A stretch of 64,000 nucleotides of DNA from Marinomonas profundimaris (GCF_000508165.1 NZ_AYOZ01000001.1:1-64000); one strand, 5' to 3'; positions 21,575 through 31,703 are shown, numbered from the stretch's first letter. The notes: generated by a model not told the origin, from the sequence alone. Translations and numbers: made by a program.

Positions 21575-22912
21575 ATGATTCCAGTTATTGCATTGGTAGG
21601 TAGACCCAATGTTGGCAAGTCCACTCTCTTCAATCAATTGACGAGATCTCGTGATGCTTTGGTTGCCGATTACCCAGGCCTAACTCGTGACCGTAAATAC
21701 GGCGATGGTAAGCTTGGTGAGCATGAATTCATTGTTATTGATACTGGTGGTATTAGTGGTGATGAGCAGGGTATTGATGAAAAAATGGCGCGCCAGTCTT
21801 TGTTGGCGATAGAAGAAGCAGACGCTGTATTGTTTCTTGTTGATGGTCGTCATGGCTTAAACCCTGCCGATGAAATGATTGCGAATCATTTGCGTCGTTC
21901 CAATAAGCAAGTGTCTCTTGTGGTCAATAAAACCGACGGTATTAATGAAGATATTGCCTTGGCAGACTTTTATTCGTTAGGTTTTGGTGAGTTGCATCCA
22001 ATTGCGGCCTCTCACGGTAAGGGCGTACACATCTTAATTGATAAAGTGATGTTGCCGTTTGCTGAACGAGTGGAAGAAGCTAAAAGTCAAATTAGTTTGG
22101 AATCCCGCGGTATTCGTATTGGTGTGGTGGGTCGTCCGAATGTAGGCAAGTCAACCTTGGTTAACCGAATGCTAGGGGAAGATCGTGTTGTGGTTTATGA
22201 CATGCCTGGCACTACTCGTGACAGTGTTTATATTCCTTATATTCGTCATGACAAAGAATACACCTTAATTGATACGGCGGGTGTTCGTCGCCGTAAGCAT
22301 GTGAAGGAAGCGGTTGAAAAATTCTCTATCGTTAAAACCTTGCAGGCGATTCAAGATGCAAACGTCGTAATTGTAGTTATCGACTCCCATGAGGACTTGG
22401 TAGAGCAAGATCTGCATATGATTGGTTATGTTCTCGATGCTGGTCGTGGTGTTGTATTGGCGATTAACAAATGGGATGGACTTCAAAAAGATGAGCGCGA
22501 GCACATTAAAAGTGAAGTCGAGCGCCGTTTGGGTTTTGTGCCTTATGCGAAAGTGCACTATATTTCTGCTTTACATGGCACGGGTGTAGGCGATTTATAC
22601 GATACGATCGAAAGCACATATGAGTCTTGTTATGCGAAATGGTCAACAAACCGTTTGACGCGTATTTTGGAAGATTCTGTGGCAGAGCATCAGCCGCCAA
22701 TGGTGAACAGCCGTCGTATTAAATTGCGATATGCGCACCAAGGTGGATCAAATCCGCCACGTATTGTGGTTCATGGTAATCAGACGGATTCTATTCCAGG
22801 AAGTTATAAACGCTACCTTGAGAATAAATTTAGAACCGTGCTCAACATTACTGGCACGCCGATAATTTTCGAATTTAAGTCCTCTGATAACCCTTACGCA
22901 CCGAAGAAATAA
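21575..22912 (+). CDS. der: Ribosome-associated GTPase Der (EngA)
   Basis: Essential GTPase with two G domains in tandem, needed for 50S subunit maturation. It has 445 residues. Walker A (GRPNVGKST) occurs twice, near residues 8 and 187; each G domain has its DTGG/DTAG and NKTD/NKWD motifs. A C-terminal KH-like domain follows. It is the last gene of the conserved block and is followed by a strong terminator. Confidence 0.98.
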   Translation: MIPVIALVGRPNVGKSTLFNQLTRSRDALVADYPGLTRDRKYGDGKLGEHEFIVIDTGGISGDEQGIDEKMARQSLLAIEEADAVLFLVDGRHGLNPADEMIANHLRRSNKQVSLVVNKTDGINEDIALADFYSLGFGELHPIAASHGKGVHILIDKVMLPFAERVEEAKSQISLESRGIRIGVVGRPNVGKSTLVNRMLGEDRVVVYDMPGTTRDSVYIPYIRHDKEYTLIDTAGVRRRKHVKEAVEKFSIVKTLQAIQDANVVIVVIDSHEDLVEQDLHMIGYVLDAGRGVVLAINKWDGLQKDEREHIKSEVERRLGFVPYAKVHYISALHGTGVGDLYDTIESTYESCYAKWSTNRLTRILEDSVAEHQPPMVNSRRIKLRYAHQGGSNPPRIVVHGNQTDSIPGSYKRYLENKFRTVLNITGTPIIFEFKSSDNPYAPKK

Positions 22913-22940
22913 CCCCTAATTTTTAGCGTTTTTTCACAGA

Positions 22941-22985
22941 ATCCAAGCGTCTTTATTATATAAAGACCCTTGGATTTTTTTTGTT
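22941..22985 (+). terminator. der terminator
   Basis: ATCCAAG-GTCTTTA pairs with TAAAGAC-CTTGGAT, with a single opposed mismatch, followed by eight T and GTT. Confidence 0.88.
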
Positions 22986-23003
22986 AAAAATACACATTAA
23001 ATT

Positions 23004-23025
23004 ACTATCTTATTACGCAGATAGT
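23004..23025. promoter_or_regulatory. Inverted repeat upstream of rimK
   Basis: ACTATCT and AGATAGT are 7-bp arms separated by 8 bases, in the 167 bases between the der terminator and rimK. It could be an operator; the regulator is unknown. Confidence 0.3.
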
Positions 23026-23152
23026 GGTTAATGTCGCGTCCATGGCATTAAGGAAAAAACCGCATAAGCTTAGGCCTATACACACTTTTTCTTGGCTTTT
23101 TTTAAGTACTCTTACCCAGAGTGCTTTCTCTTTATTGCTAAAAGGACATGAT

Positions 23153-24064
23153 ATGAAAATTGCAATTCTTTCTCGTAATCCACGACTTTACTCTACCCGT
23201 CGATTGGTTGAGGCTGGTGAAAAACTGGGTCACCAAATCGATGTAATTGACACTATGCATTGCTATATGGACATCACAAGTAGCAATCCAGTAGTTCGTT
23301 ACGACGGTAAGCCGCTTCCTAAATATGACGCCGTTATTCCACGTATTGGCGCGTCAGTGACTTTTTATGGAACCGCTGTTGTTCGTCAGTTTGAAATGAT
23401 GGGCACATACAGCATTAACGAATCTGTTGCGATCAGCCGTTCGCGAGATAAGCTAAGATCGTTACAGCTAATGTCTCGCAAAGGATTAGGTTTGCCAAAA
23501 ACGGGTTTCGCAAACCACCCTGATAAAATCAGTGATTTACTTAAAAATGTTGGCGGTGCGCCAGTGGTTATTAAACTTCTTGAGGGCACTCAAGGTATTG
23601 GTGTGGTATTGGCTGAGTCTAATAAAACCGCTGAATCTATCATTGAAGCTTTCATGGGCTTGAAGGCTAATATTTTGGTTCAAGAATACATAAAAGAAGC
23701 TGGCGGCGCGGATATTCGTTGTTTGGTTGTTGGTGGAAAAGTCATTGCTGCCATGAAGCGACAAGGTGCCGAAGGTGAATTCCGTTCGAACCTTCACCGT
23801 GGTGGTACAGCGTCTTTGGTTAAGTTGTCTCCTGAAGAGCGACGCACTGCTGTGGAAGCCGCGAAAGCGATGGGCTTAAACATGTGTGGCGTGGATATTT
23901 TAAGATCCAATAACGGTCCATTGATTATGGAAGTGAACTCTTCTCCGGGTCTGGAAGGTATTGAAACGGCTACTGGTAAAGATGTTGCTGCAATGATTAT
24001 TGAGCACATTGAAAAATCAGCGCTTTCAGCGGGTGCTAATACGAAGACAAAAGGAAAGGGTTAA
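23153..24064 (+). CDS. rimK: RimK-family ATP-grasp glutamate ligase
   Basis: ATP-dependent ligase; E. coli RimK adds glutamates to the C-terminus of ribosomal protein S6 and can make poly-glutamate. It has 303 residues from the ATG at 23153, which has AAGGA upstream and begins [18 protein letters not shown]; the in-frame extension upstream lacks family similarity. ATP-grasp features include [16 protein letters not shown] and [14 protein letters not shown]. Its stop overlaps the start of an M14-like deacylase gene (TAATG), so both are translated together. The substrate could be S6 or a small peptide. Confidence 0.92.
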   Translation: MKIAILSRNPRLYSTRRLVEAGEKLGHQIDVIDTMHCYMDITSSNPVVRYDGKPLPKYDAVIPRIGASVTFYGTAVVRQFEMMGTYSINESVAISRSRDKLRSLQLMSRKGLGLPKTGFANHPDKISDLLKNVGGAPVVIKLLEGTQGIGVVLAESNKTAESIIEAFMGLKANILVQEYIKEAGGADIRCLVVGGKVIAAMKRQGAEGEFRSNLHRGGTASLVKLSPEERRTAVEAAKAMGLNMCGVDILRSNNGPLIMEVNSSPGLEGIETATGKDVAAMIIEHIEKSALSAGANTKTKGKG

Positions 24065-25101
24065 TGGCAAAAGATACATTAACGATTGGAGGGATCGATA
24101 TTCCTTTGGGCGGCACAGCACGTATTGAACTGCCAATGGTGAAGTTGTATACAGATACAAACATGTCGATGCCCGTTTTCGTTAAGCGTGGTAAGCGATC
24201 AGGGCCAACGCTATTTATTAGTGCAGCGATTCATGGTGATGAGCTCAATGGTATTGAAATAATCAGTCGTATTATTCAAAGTAAATACCTTGAAAACATC
24301 AAAGGAACATTGATCGCTGTGCCCATTGTAAATGGTTATGGTGTTTTGAGTCAGAGCCGTTATTTACCTGACCGTCGTGATTTGAATCGCTCTTTCCCGG
24401 GGTCAAAGCGTGGCTCGTTGGCAGGGCGTGTTGCCGATCGCTTCTTGAGTGAAATTGTCTCTAAGGCGAATTACGGTATAGACCTTCATACTGGGAGCTT
24501 GCATCGTACGAACCTACCTCAGGTTAGGGCGAATCTTGATGACCCAGAGATTTTAGCGATCGCGAAAGCGTTTGGTGTCCCTGTTGTTCTAAACTCAAAC
24601 CTTCGTGACGGCTCTTTGCGCGAGTGTGCAGATGACGCTGGTGCTAAGGTTATTCTGTATGAAGCAGGTGAAGCGTTGCGCTTTGACGAGCTGTCTATAC
24701 GGGCTGGCGTCCAAGGGGTTGTGGGTGTCATGAGGCACTTGGGAATGATCCCTAAATCAAGAAGTAAAAAGCCGGTTAAAGACCCACGAATTGCAAGAAG
24801 CAGCAGCTGGGTTCGAGCAACAGACAGCGGCTTTACGACGCACATTAAGGAATTGGGCGATTTGGTTGAAAGTGGCGATGTCTTGGCCGAAATCAAGGAT
24901 CCATATGGCGATATTTTGGATAAGGTTCTTTGTAAGAATGGCGGCATCATCATCGGAAAACAGAATATACCCTTAGTTCAAGAGGGTGATGCTATGTACC
25001 ACATAGCACACTTTTTATCGCCTGATGAAGTGGCTGAAGATGTTGAGATAAGGCACGGAGAACTCATGGACAGTGAGGACTCATCAGTCTTGATTGACTA
25101 A
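24064..25101 (+). CDS. Succinylglutamate desuccinylase/aspartoacylase-family zinc hydrolase
   Basis: A 345-residue M14-like metallohydrolase. Zinc ligands are visible in AAIHGDELNG (His57, Glu60) and a later His in GIDLHTGSLHR; the catalytic Glu is probably in ILYEAGEAL. The C-terminal ~100 residues form a biotinyl-like beta domain, as in many AstE/AspA relatives. Family members remove acyl groups from amino acids. Overlap with rimK suggests that it acts on a glutamate-containing product or a pool linked to RimK. It is not AstE of the arginine pathway: no other ast genes are near. Confidence 0.82.
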   Translation: MAKDTLTIGGIDIPLGGTARIELPMVKLYTDTNMSMPVFVKRGKRSGPTLFISAAIHGDELNGIEIISRIIQSKYLENIKGTLIAVPIVNGYGVLSQSRYLPDRRDLNRSFPGSKRGSLAGRVADRFLSEIVSKANYGIDLHTGSLHRTNLPQVRANLDDPEILAIAKAFGVPVVLNSNLRDGSLRECADDAGAKVILYEAGEALRFDELSIRAGVQGVVGVMRHLGMIPKSRSKKPVKDPRIARSSSWVRATDSGFTTHIKELGDLVESGDVLAEIKDPYGDILDKVLCKNGGIIIGKQNIPLVQEGDAMYHIAHFLSPDEVAEDVEIRHGELMDSEDSSVLID

Positions 25102-25136
25102 TTTAGGTTCGGTTTAACGAATGTATAATTGGTTAT

Positions 25137-25209
25137 AAATGACATGCAATAAGTTCAAAATGAGTAATGATAGTGTCATTTACTTGTTGCGTGTCGTTTT
25201 TTCACTTTT
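25137..25209 (+). terminator. Terminator with a competing hairpin, between the deacylase gene and the next gene
   Basis: Bases 25141-25154 pair along all 14 positions (two G-U) with 25182-25195, and the tracts T6 and T8 follow. An 8-bp perfect hairpin (AAATGACA 25137-25144 with TGTCATTT 25174-25181) uses part of the same left arm, so the two folds exclude each other. That is the layout of an attenuator. Confidence 0.6.
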
Positions 25210-25248
25210 TTTTCACTAAAATCCCCTCCTCAAATGTAGGGGCTTTCC

Positions 25249-25860
25249 ATGTTTATTCTTCGCGCTTTTTTTTACCTTTTTCTGGTTGCTGGTGTTGCTC
25301 AATTAATTTCGTTGGAAGGATACCAACAGCTTGTAGCGGCTGACTACAACGAGCACTCTCTCACTGAGCATCTGCAAGATTTAATGTCATTCTTGAGCTG
25401 TATGCTGTTTCTCTATGCGGCACGATCCAATGAAAAGTTAAACATTGCCTCTACTTTGTTGGCGGCTCTGATGGCGATGATGTTTGTACGTGAGTCTGAT
25501 TCATTATTGGACACCTATGTCTTTGATGGGGCTTGGCAAACCGTGGTAGGCGTTATTTTTATGAGTGTCCTGTTGTTCTTATGGGGGCGGTTTTCTGCCA
25601 TTTATGTGTCTCTGAAAGCCTACTCTGAGCAACCAAGTTTTGGTACTTTTTTGGCTGGTTTTATTACGATATTGGCGTTTTCTCGATTAATGGGAAGAGG
25701 CTCTTTTTGGCAGGCGGTTATGGGGGATTCTTATATGCGTGTTGTAAAGAATATTGTAGAAGAGGGTATTGAAACGCTTGGTTATACTTTGATACTCATC
25801 TCGGCAATAGAACTTGCTCTTGCTTGTCGCCGATACAATAAAGTAAAAAAGCATGCTTAA
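25249..25860 (+). CDS. Hypothetical multi-pass membrane protein
   Basis: I do not recognise this 203-residue protein. It has about six hydrophobic segments, including the N-terminal FLRAFFYLFLVAGVAQ-like stretch, LLAALMAMMFV, VVGVIFMSVLLFLW, FLAGFITILAFS and a C-terminal LGYTLILISAIELALA. A charged RESDSLLDTY loop follows the third. It lies downstream of the rimK/deacylase pair behind a candidate attenuator and ends at a strong bidirectional terminator. No transporter motif is visible. Confidence 0.7.
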   Translation: MFILRAFFYLFLVAGVAQLISLEGYQQLVAADYNEHSLTEHLQDLMSFLSCMLFLYAARSNEKLNIASTLLAALMAMMFVRESDSLLDTYVFDGAWQTVVGVIFMSVLLFLWGRFSAIYVSLKAYSEQPSFGTFLAGFITILAFSRLMGRGSFWQAVMGDSYMRVVKNIVEEGIETLGYTLILISAIELALACRRYNKVKKHA

Positions 25861-25882
25861 TATGTAGCGGTTTAAAGAGATA

Positions 25883-25922
25883 AAAAAAACGGGTTATGTT
25901 TTTCAACATAACCCGTTTTTTT
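25883..25922. terminator. Bidirectional terminator, membrane protein/ygiQ
   Basis: Perfect 11-bp stem CGGGTTATGTT with AACATAACCCG, flanked by A8 on the left and T8 on the right, so it works in both directions between converging genes. Confidence 0.92.
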
Positions 25923-25943
25923 ATCTTAAATTTAATGCTGTAC

Positions 25944-28205
25944 TTAGCGAGCTTTAATTTTTGTTTTACGTCGTTTCGCTGGATTGGCCGTTTCGCCAGT
26001 GTTACGACTGCTTGCTGGTTTGGCGCCATGAGAATTTTTACGACGTGCTTTTTCAGCCGCTGCATTTTTTTCCATGGTTGGCCTGTTCGACGTATGCGAT
26101 GCGCCAGTAGCTTGTCCCGGTTTGGCTTTTTGAGGACGACGATGGGTTTGTTTGTCTTTGTCCTCAGCGGGTACCAGCTTATGATCGCCGTGACCAATAA
26201 GGTCAGTACGACCCATTTTCACCAAGATGTTACGTAAGTCTTGCCAATTACTTGGATCGTGATAACGCAAGAAGCCTTTTTGTACTGTGCGCTGCTTAGC
26301 GTCTTTTGGTGTGTATACGTCTTCACTCTTGTACGTGACAGGCTTTAACGGGTTCTTGCCTGAATGATACATGGCGGTTGCCAAGGACATAGGGGAAGGA
26401 TAAAACGTCTGTACTTGATCAGGTTTAAAGTCGTTGGTTTTCAACCACACAGCAAGATTCAGCATGTCTTCATCAGAGCTGCCTGGATGGGCGGCGATAA
26501 AGTAAGGAATCAAATGCTGTTTTTTACCGGCTTCTTTAGAGTATTTATCGAACATGCGTTTGAAACGGTCATAAGTACCCATGCCTGGTTTCATCATTTT
26601 CGATAAAGTGTCTTTCTCCGAGTGTTCAGGCGCAATTTTCAGTAAGCCGCCAACGTGATGCGTCACCAGTTCGCGCACATATTCAGGGTCTTCTACCGCA
26701 AGGTCGTAACGTAAGCCGGAAGCGATGGAAACCGTATGAATGCCTTCTACGGCGCGTGTTTTACGATACAGCTGAGTGGTCGGGCTGTGGTCTGTGTTTA
26801 AGTTGGAACAAATGGTTGGATAAACACACGACAGTTTACGGCAAGAAGCTTGAACCTCATCGTCGTTACAATTCAAGGTGTACATGTTTGACGTTGGTCC
26901 ACCAAGGTCTGATATGTGTCCGGTGAAGCCGGGAACCTTGTCTTTTATGTCTTCAATTTCTTTTAAAATAGACTCATGTGAGCGAGATTGGATAACACGG
27001 CCTTCGTGTTCGGTGATTGAACAGAAAGTACATCCACCAAAACAACCACGCATGATGTTGATCGACGTCTTGATCATGTCATACGCAGGGATGCGTGCTT
27101 TTTTGTATTTCGGATGCGGCACGCGAGCATAGGGTAAATCGAACACGCCATCCATCTCAGGTGTTTCCAATGGAATTGGTGGTGGGTTAACCCAAATCTC
27201 TTTTTTACCGTGTTTTTGAATCAGTGCGCGTGCGTTATGAGGGTTGGATTCAAGGTGCAAAATACGTGATGTGTGCGCATACAACACGGGGTCTTTTGAT
27301 ACTTTTTCGAAAGAAGGAAGGCGAATATAGGTTTTTTCAGGATCAAGCTTTTCCCCACGACGAAGTGGGGCTGGAATCACGCGAATAGGCATGACGTCAG
27401 ATTCTTCTCCGTCTTTGGTTTGGCACTTTCCTTCCGGAATGTATTCATAAGGGCTGTAAATTTGATCTACTTTGCCTGGCCAATCGACCCGTGTTGAATC
27501 GATTTCAGTGAAGCCGCCTGGCGGAGAATTACGAACGATGGTCGTACCACGAATGTCGGTGAGTTCGTCTAGGGTTTTACCCATGGCCATTTGATGCGTC
27601 ACTTCAATCATGGCGCGCTCAGCATTGCCATAAAGTAAAATGTCTGCCGTTGAGTCTATCAACACGGAACGGCGAACTTCGTCGCTCCAATAGTCATACT
27701 GTGCAATACGTCGAAGGCTGGCTTCGATGCCGCCAATCATCACAGGGACATCATGAAATGCTTCTTTACAGCGTTGGGAATACACAATCACAGCACGATC
27801 TGGGCGTTTTCCACCCACACCATAAGGCGTGTAGGCGTCGTCATTACGCACCTTTAAATCCGCGGTGTAGCGGTTGATTAAGGAGTCCATGTTTCCTGCG
27901 GTAATACCGAAGTACAGGTTAGGACGACCAAGTCGCATGAAATCTTCTGTGTTTCGCCAATCTGGTTGGTCAATGATACCGACACGATACCCTTTCGATT
28001 CTAATAACCGACCCAATACCGCCATACCAAAACTTGGGTGATCTACATACGCATCACCCGATACAATGATGACATCACAACTGTCCCAGCCAAGCGCGTC
28101 CATCTCTTCTCTCGTTGTCGGAAGAAAAGGGGATATGCCGTAACACTCAGCCCAATACAATGGGTACGAAAAGAGTTGTTTGGCGGTTTTATGTCGTTTG
28201 ATCAT
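25944..28205 (-). CDS. ygiQ: YgiQ-family radical SAM protein
   Basis: Large radical-SAM protein of 753 residues; function in any organism remains unclear. The N-terminal domain begins at [20 protein letters not shown]. The cluster motif is [10 protein letters not shown] (about residue 386). The last ~80 residues are a Lys/Arg-rich, low-complexity tail. The length and the N-terminal domain match E. coli YgiQ. It is monocistronic, ending at a bidirectional terminator. Confidence 0.93.
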   Translation of the reverse strand: MIKRHKTAKQLFSYPLYWAECYGISPFLPTTREEMDALGWDSCDVIIVSGDAYVDHPSFGMAVLGRLLESKGYRVGIIDQPDWRNTEDFMRLGRPNLYFGITAGNMDSLINRYTADLKVRNDDAYTPYGVGGKRPDRAVIVYSQRCKEAFHDVPVMIGGIEASLRRIAQYDYWSDEVRRSVLIDSTADILLYGNAERAMIEVTHQMAMGKTLDELTDIRGTTIVRNSPPGGFTEIDSTRVDWPGKVDQIYSPYEYIPEGKCQTKDGEESDVMPIRVIPAPLRRGEKLDPEKTYIRLPSFEKVSKDPVLYAHTSRILHLESNPHNARALIQKHGKKEIWVNPPPIPLETPEMDGVFDLPYARVPHPKYKKARIPAYDMIKTSINIMRGCFGGCTFCSITEHEGRVIQSRSHESILKEIEDIKDKVPGFTGHISDLGGPTSNMYTLNCNDDEVQASCRKLSCVYPTICSNLNTDHSPTTQLYRKTRAVEGIHTVSIASGLRYDLAVEDPEYVRELVTHHVGGLLKIAPEHSEKDTLSKMMKPGMGTYDRFKRMFDKYSKEAGKKQHLIPYFIAAHPGSSDEDMLNLAVWLKTNDFKPDQVQTFYPSPMSLATAMYHSGKNPLKPVTYKSEDVYTPKDAKQRTVQKGFLRYHDPSNWQDLRNILVKMGRTDLIGHGDHKLVPAEDKDKQTHRRPQKAKPGQATGASHTSNRPTMEKNAAAEKARRKNSHGAKPASSRNTGETANPAKRRKTKIKAR

Positions 28206-28352
28206 TGTCTACTCTTGGTATCGAGAATAATGGCGGCGTTGAATTGGCCGCTATTATGGGGATACATGGATTATCGGTGAAAAATTGTGCCGTATTATCC
28301 CAGAAAAAGACTAGGGTAGACAGTCTATTCGAATGCCCTGTGCCTTTATTAT

Positions 28353-28991
28353 CTAAGGTTGAAGCCGCCAGACACTTTCTTCAAAAATGCTATGACCTTG
28401 CTCTTTGTATTGCGGATTGGTCAGCGCTAAATTTTCAGAGGCAATTTTCTGAATATCAACGCCCCATAATAATGGAATGCTTTGTTCTTCAATAGAGAAA
28501 GGCGGGCATTGTTTGTCGCCATCGTAATGCAATGAAATTAAGAGAATGCACGCCGTAGCCGTCAGTCGATTGAGTGTGTGAGTCACGTAATCGGCGCGCC
28601 TTGATTCTGGCATGGCGACCATAGCGGCTCGATCATAACAAGCATCAAACTCGGTTTCGCTGAACTGAAAATAGTCGCCTTCGACAATGCGCAAAGGTAA
28701 ACCATGAACGGTGTGGATTTTTAATTCGCCTTCTTGGTGCGTGTCATAGGCTAAATCGTTATCGCCAAGAAACTGAATGACCGCCAAAGAGGAAATCTCG
28801 ACGCCAGTTACACGGTATCCTTGTTCCGCTAACCAAATCATGTCGTTAGATTTACCACATAAAGGCACAAGTATATGGCTGCCTTTTGGCAATATTGGCC
28901 AAAACTCAATGAGCTTTGGGTTAACGCCTTCTTGATGGAAACCAATGCGTCCGTTCTTCCAGCGATCCAACCAAAATTCATTTGTAATCAC
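28353..28991 (-). CDS. tpm: Thiopurine S-methyltransferase
   Basis: SAM-dependent methyltransferase of about 212 residues. It resembles bacterial TPMT, linked in some bacteria to selenite or tellurite methylation. The N-terminal NEFWLDRWKNGRIGFHQEGV is the family start; the SAM-binding region is ILVPLCGKSNDMIWLAEQGY. I choose the GTG at 28991 because GAGG lies five bases upstream; a GTG at 28997 overlaps that site. The region to ygiQ (28206-28352) is non-coding with no clear motif. Confidence 0.9.
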   Translation of the reverse strand: MITNEFWLDRWKNGRIGFHQEGVNPKLIEFWPILPKGSHILVPLCGKSNDMIWLAEQGYRVTGVEISSLAVIQFLGDNDLAYDTHQEGELKIHTVHGLPLRIVEGDYFQFSETEFDACYDRAAMVAMPESRRADYVTHTLNRLTATACILLISLHYDGDKQCPPFSIEEQSIPLLWGVDIQKIASENLALTNPQYKEQGHSIFEESVWRLQP

Positions 28992-29159
28992 GAGCACCTC
29001 GTTAAAATAGGTTTGTTTAATTTCGATGTGTAATGTCTTATTCTAAGTGGAATAATCGGTAGAGGGCAAAAGCCAGTATAGCTGTCTACTCGTATTTTTC
29101 ACTGCCACTTTGGTCTATTTTACAAATTGCAGTGTTTCATTTTTTTGTATGGAAATATT

Positions 29160-29333
29160 ATGTCTTTAGATCTTGCTCCAGATCACATTAAACTGGCCGT
29201 CGACTTAATAGAGTTGCTCGAAAGCCACGACATTGACCCCAATGTCGCAGTGGACGCACTCACCATTGTGTTGCGTGATTTCCAAGAGAAGCAAAATAAG
29301 TGCAAAGAAATAGACTCAGAAATACGGAAATAG
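29160..29333 (+). CDS. ybaM: YbaM-family small protein (DUF2496)
   Basis: Small cytoplasmic protein of about 57 residues, starting MSLDLAPDHIKLAVDLIELL. It resembles E. coli YbaM (53 residues, MSLENAPDDVKLAVDLI) in almost every aligned position of the first half. Function is unknown. The ATG at 29160 with GGAAA upstream is preferred to the earlier in-frame start at 29127. Followed after 77 bases by a DUF1304 gene. Confidence 0.85.
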   Translation: MSLDLAPDHIKLAVDLIELLESHDIDPNVAVDALTIVLRDFQEKQNKCKEIDSEIRK

Positions 29334-29410
29334 TTTCCCGAGCGTGATTCAAAATCACTGTGTTTAATGGCTCGTCCAATGGAATGAAATAAAAATAAGA
29401 GGTTCTTCCT

Positions 29411-29770
29411 ATGCAATTGATTGCTGTTGTTGCTCCGTTACTTGTCGCTTTGCTCCACCTTTATATTATGTACATTGAAATGTTTCTTTGGGACAAACCA
29501 AAGGGAATGAAAACGTTTGGATTGAAGCCTGACTTTGCAAAAGAAACCAAAGTGTTGGCGGCTAACCAAGGTTTATACAATGGCTTTCTGGCGGCGGGTT
29601 TGTTGTGGGGGTTGTGGCTTGGTGTCGACGGGATTCATATCACGATATTCTTTTTGCTGTGCGTTATTGTGGCTGGCATTTACGGTGCCATTACGGCGAA
29701 TAAAAGAATCCTTTTTGTGCAAGCGGTTCCAGGGTTGATTGCTCTGATTGCGTTTATATTGGCGGCTTAA
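29411..29770 (+). CDS. DUF1304-family membrane protein
   Basis: A 119-residue inner-membrane protein with four hydrophobic segments. It matches DUF1304 in length and in conserved features: a segment with HLYIMYIEMFLWDKPKG, then the ANQGLYNGFLAAGL motif. Function unknown. A DinB-family gene begins 26 bases downstream, so the two are probably co-transcribed. Confidence 0.88.
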   Translation: MQLIAVVAPLLVALLHLYIMYIEMFLWDKPKGMKTFGLKPDFAKETKVLAANQGLYNGFLAAGLLWGLWLGVDGIHITIFFLLCVIVAGIYGAITANKRILFVQAVPGLIALIAFILAA

Positions 29771-29795
29771 CAAATACATCAAGAGGGCGAAGAGG

Positions 29796-30338
29796 ATGTC
29801 GGTAAAAGAAAATATGCAGCTGATGGCATCGTATAATCAGTGGATGAATCAAGCGATTTACAAGGCCGTTGCTGAGTTGAGCCATGACGATCTGGTTGAA
29901 GATAAAGGCGCATTTTTTGGCTCTGTACTCGGTACACTTAACCATAACCTTGCTGCAGATGTTATATGGTTGAAACGCTTTGCAGATCATTTTACAGAGC
30001 TTTCTAGCCTAGATTTTGTTCGAACGCTAGAACGACCAGCAATGCTTAATACTCAGTTGTTTGATGATCTACCCTTACTACAAAGTCAGCGATTTAAGCT
30101 AGATCAGTTGATTATAGCTATGATGAATGAGGTAACAGATGAGATGTTGTCATCGGCCTTAATGTATAAAAACATGAAGGGGATCGAGTACTCGCAAAGG
30201 TTTGGTTTCACTTTGCAGCACTTTTTTAATCATCAGACACATCATAGAGGTCAGATAACCACCTTACTTTTCCAAATGGGGATTGATGTTGGTGCGACCG
30301 ATTTGATAACCAGCATTCCACGCATGGAATTGTTATAG
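29796..30338 (+). CDS. dinB: DinB-family protein
   Basis: Four-helix-bundle protein of about 180 residues of the DinB/YfiT type, which bind a metal by three His. Metal ligands are probably His50 (TLNHNLAADVIW) and two His in HFFNHQTHHRGQ near residues 137-141. Members include thiol-dependent transferases, but the role of this one is unknown; it is not the DNA polymerase IV also called DinB. Start at 29796 is chosen for the GAGG-containing site and family alignment. Confidence 0.85.
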   Translation: MSVKENMQLMASYNQWMNQAIYKAVAELSHDDLVEDKGAFFGSVLGTLNHNLAADVIWLKRFADHFTELSSLDFVRTLERPAMLNTQLFDDLPLLQSQRFKLDQLIIAMMNEVTDEMLSSALMYKNMKGIEYSQRFGFTLQHFFNHQTHHRGQITTLLFQMGIDVGATDLITSIPRMELL

Positions 30339-30372
30339 TGCGCATATATTTTATCTAGAAAGAGTTCCTATT

Positions 30373-31614
30373 TTGCACACACTTGACCAACTTAACCGTG
30401 GAGAGTTGAAGGGCGTTGTTCGCCTACAGTTATCCGAAAATTTAACTACTTTTCCAGAGGCCATTTTTGATCTCGCTGACAGCCTAGAAATTTTAGATTT
30501 GTCTAATAACCATTTAAGCGAATTGCCTGCTGATTTGTTTCGTCTGAAAAAGCTTCGTATTCTTTTTTGCTCTAATAACCGCTTTATTAAATTGCCCGAG
30601 GCATTGAGTCAATGTCCGAAATTAGAAATGATTGGTTTTAAAAGCAATCAGATTTCGAGTGTTTCCTCTGAGTCATTACCAACCTTGACGCGTTGGCTGA
30701 TCCTTACTGACAATCACATTGAAAGACTTCCGGATGATTTCGGTCGATTAGTTCGCTTACAAAAGCTGGCGTTAGCTGGAAATCGTTTAACGTCATTGCC
30801 TGATTCCATCGAGAATTGTCAAAAACTAGAATTGATCCGCTTGTCGGCCAACCAGCTTGATGTTTTTCCAGATGTTTTGTTGTGTTTGCCGCGTTTGGCT
30901 TGGTTAGCGTTCTCTGGTAATCCATTTTGTGCTGAGCGTGATTCTCATCATGAATTTAAAACGGTTCAGTTTCGTGATTTGGAATTGCAGCACGTATTGG
31001 GGCAAGGAGCGTCGGGTGTGATTTCTCGAGCCATTTGGCATCATAATGAATTCGACTTTCCAGAGACGGTGGCCATAAAAGTATTTAAAGGCGAGGTGAC
31101 CAGCGATGGTTATCCAGAAGATGAGCTTGATGCTTGCTTAGCGGTGGGGAACCATGAAAACCTGGTTAAGCCACTCGCAAAAATAACAGAGTCAGATTGT
31201 TCCGCTTTGGTGATGGGGTTGATTCCACCGCATTACACAAACCTAGGTCTGCCACCGAGTTTGGTGTCTTGTACGCGAGATACGTTTTCTGAAGATCTTT
31301 CGTTTTCTGTTGAAAAAATAGCGCGAATTATCGATCAAGTTGATTGTTTGGTTGCGCATTTTTGTGAGCAAAAAGTCAGTCATGGTGACCTTTATGCACA
31401 CAATACCTTGATCAGTGAAGCAGGGCATGTGCTGTTTGGTGACTTTGGCGCGGCATCAAAGTATGGCAACTTATCGAGTCAACAGCAGCAGGGAATTGAG
31501 CGAATAGAGCAGCGTGCTCTTGGTTTCTTTATAGATGACATGCTTGGCCTTTGTCTGCAACAGGATAAAGATAATTTGACTTATAAAACGCTTAATTCTC
31601 GTCGTTTTAGCTGA
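30373..31614 (+). CDS. Leucine-rich-repeat/protein-kinase fusion protein
   Basis: A 413-residue cytoplasmic protein that begins with TTG (AAAGAG eight bases upstream). Residues ~15-185 are about seven leucine-rich repeats (LEILDLSNNHLSELP, LQKLALAGNRLTSLP). Residues ~205-413 are a Hanks-type kinase: glycine loop LGQGASGV (209-216), AIK Lys236, catalytic HGDLYAHN (337-344) and DFG (357-359). Only about 55 residues follow DFG, and APE is not visible, so the C-lobe is short. The Arg of HRD is a Gly (HGD), seen in some bacterial kinases. The partner and substrate are unknown. A terminator follows. Confidence 0.88.
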   Translation: MHTLDQLNRGELKGVVRLQLSENLTTFPEAIFDLADSLEILDLSNNHLSELPADLFRLKKLRILFCSNNRFIKLPEALSQCPKLEMIGFKSNQISSVSSESLPTLTRWLILTDNHIERLPDDFGRLVRLQKLALAGNRLTSLPDSIENCQKLELIRLSANQLDVFPDVLLCLPRLAWLAFSGNPFCAERDSHHEFKTVQFRDLELQHVLGQGASGVISRAIWHHNEFDFPETVAIKVFKGEVTSDGYPEDELDACLAVGNHENLVKPLAKITESDCSALVMGLIPPHYTNLGLPPSLVSCTRDTFSEDLSFSVEKIARIIDQVDCLVAHFCEQKVSHGDLYAHNTLISEAGHVLFGDFGAASKYGNLSSQQQQGIERIEQRALGFFIDDMLGLCLQQDKDNLTYKTLNSRRFS

Positions 31615-31644
31615 TTTTCGTACTCTGTTTGTTTCTAGAGTAAA

Positions 31645-31686
31645 CAAAAAAATGCCCGTTTTTCCTAGCGAAAAGCGGGCATTTTC
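31645..31686. terminator. Bidirectional terminator, LRR-kinase/ribH
   Basis: AATGCCCG...CGGGCATT arms with an inner TTTTC/GAAAA pairing and a CTAGC loop; A and T runs flank the stem. It serves convergent genes. Confidence 0.85.
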
Positions 31687-31703
31687 AATTCTGAATGGAT
31701 GGT

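Noticed and set aside
23024..23152. Extended RimK start at 23024
   Set aside because: No family similarity there, and AAGGA is placed for the ATG at 23153.
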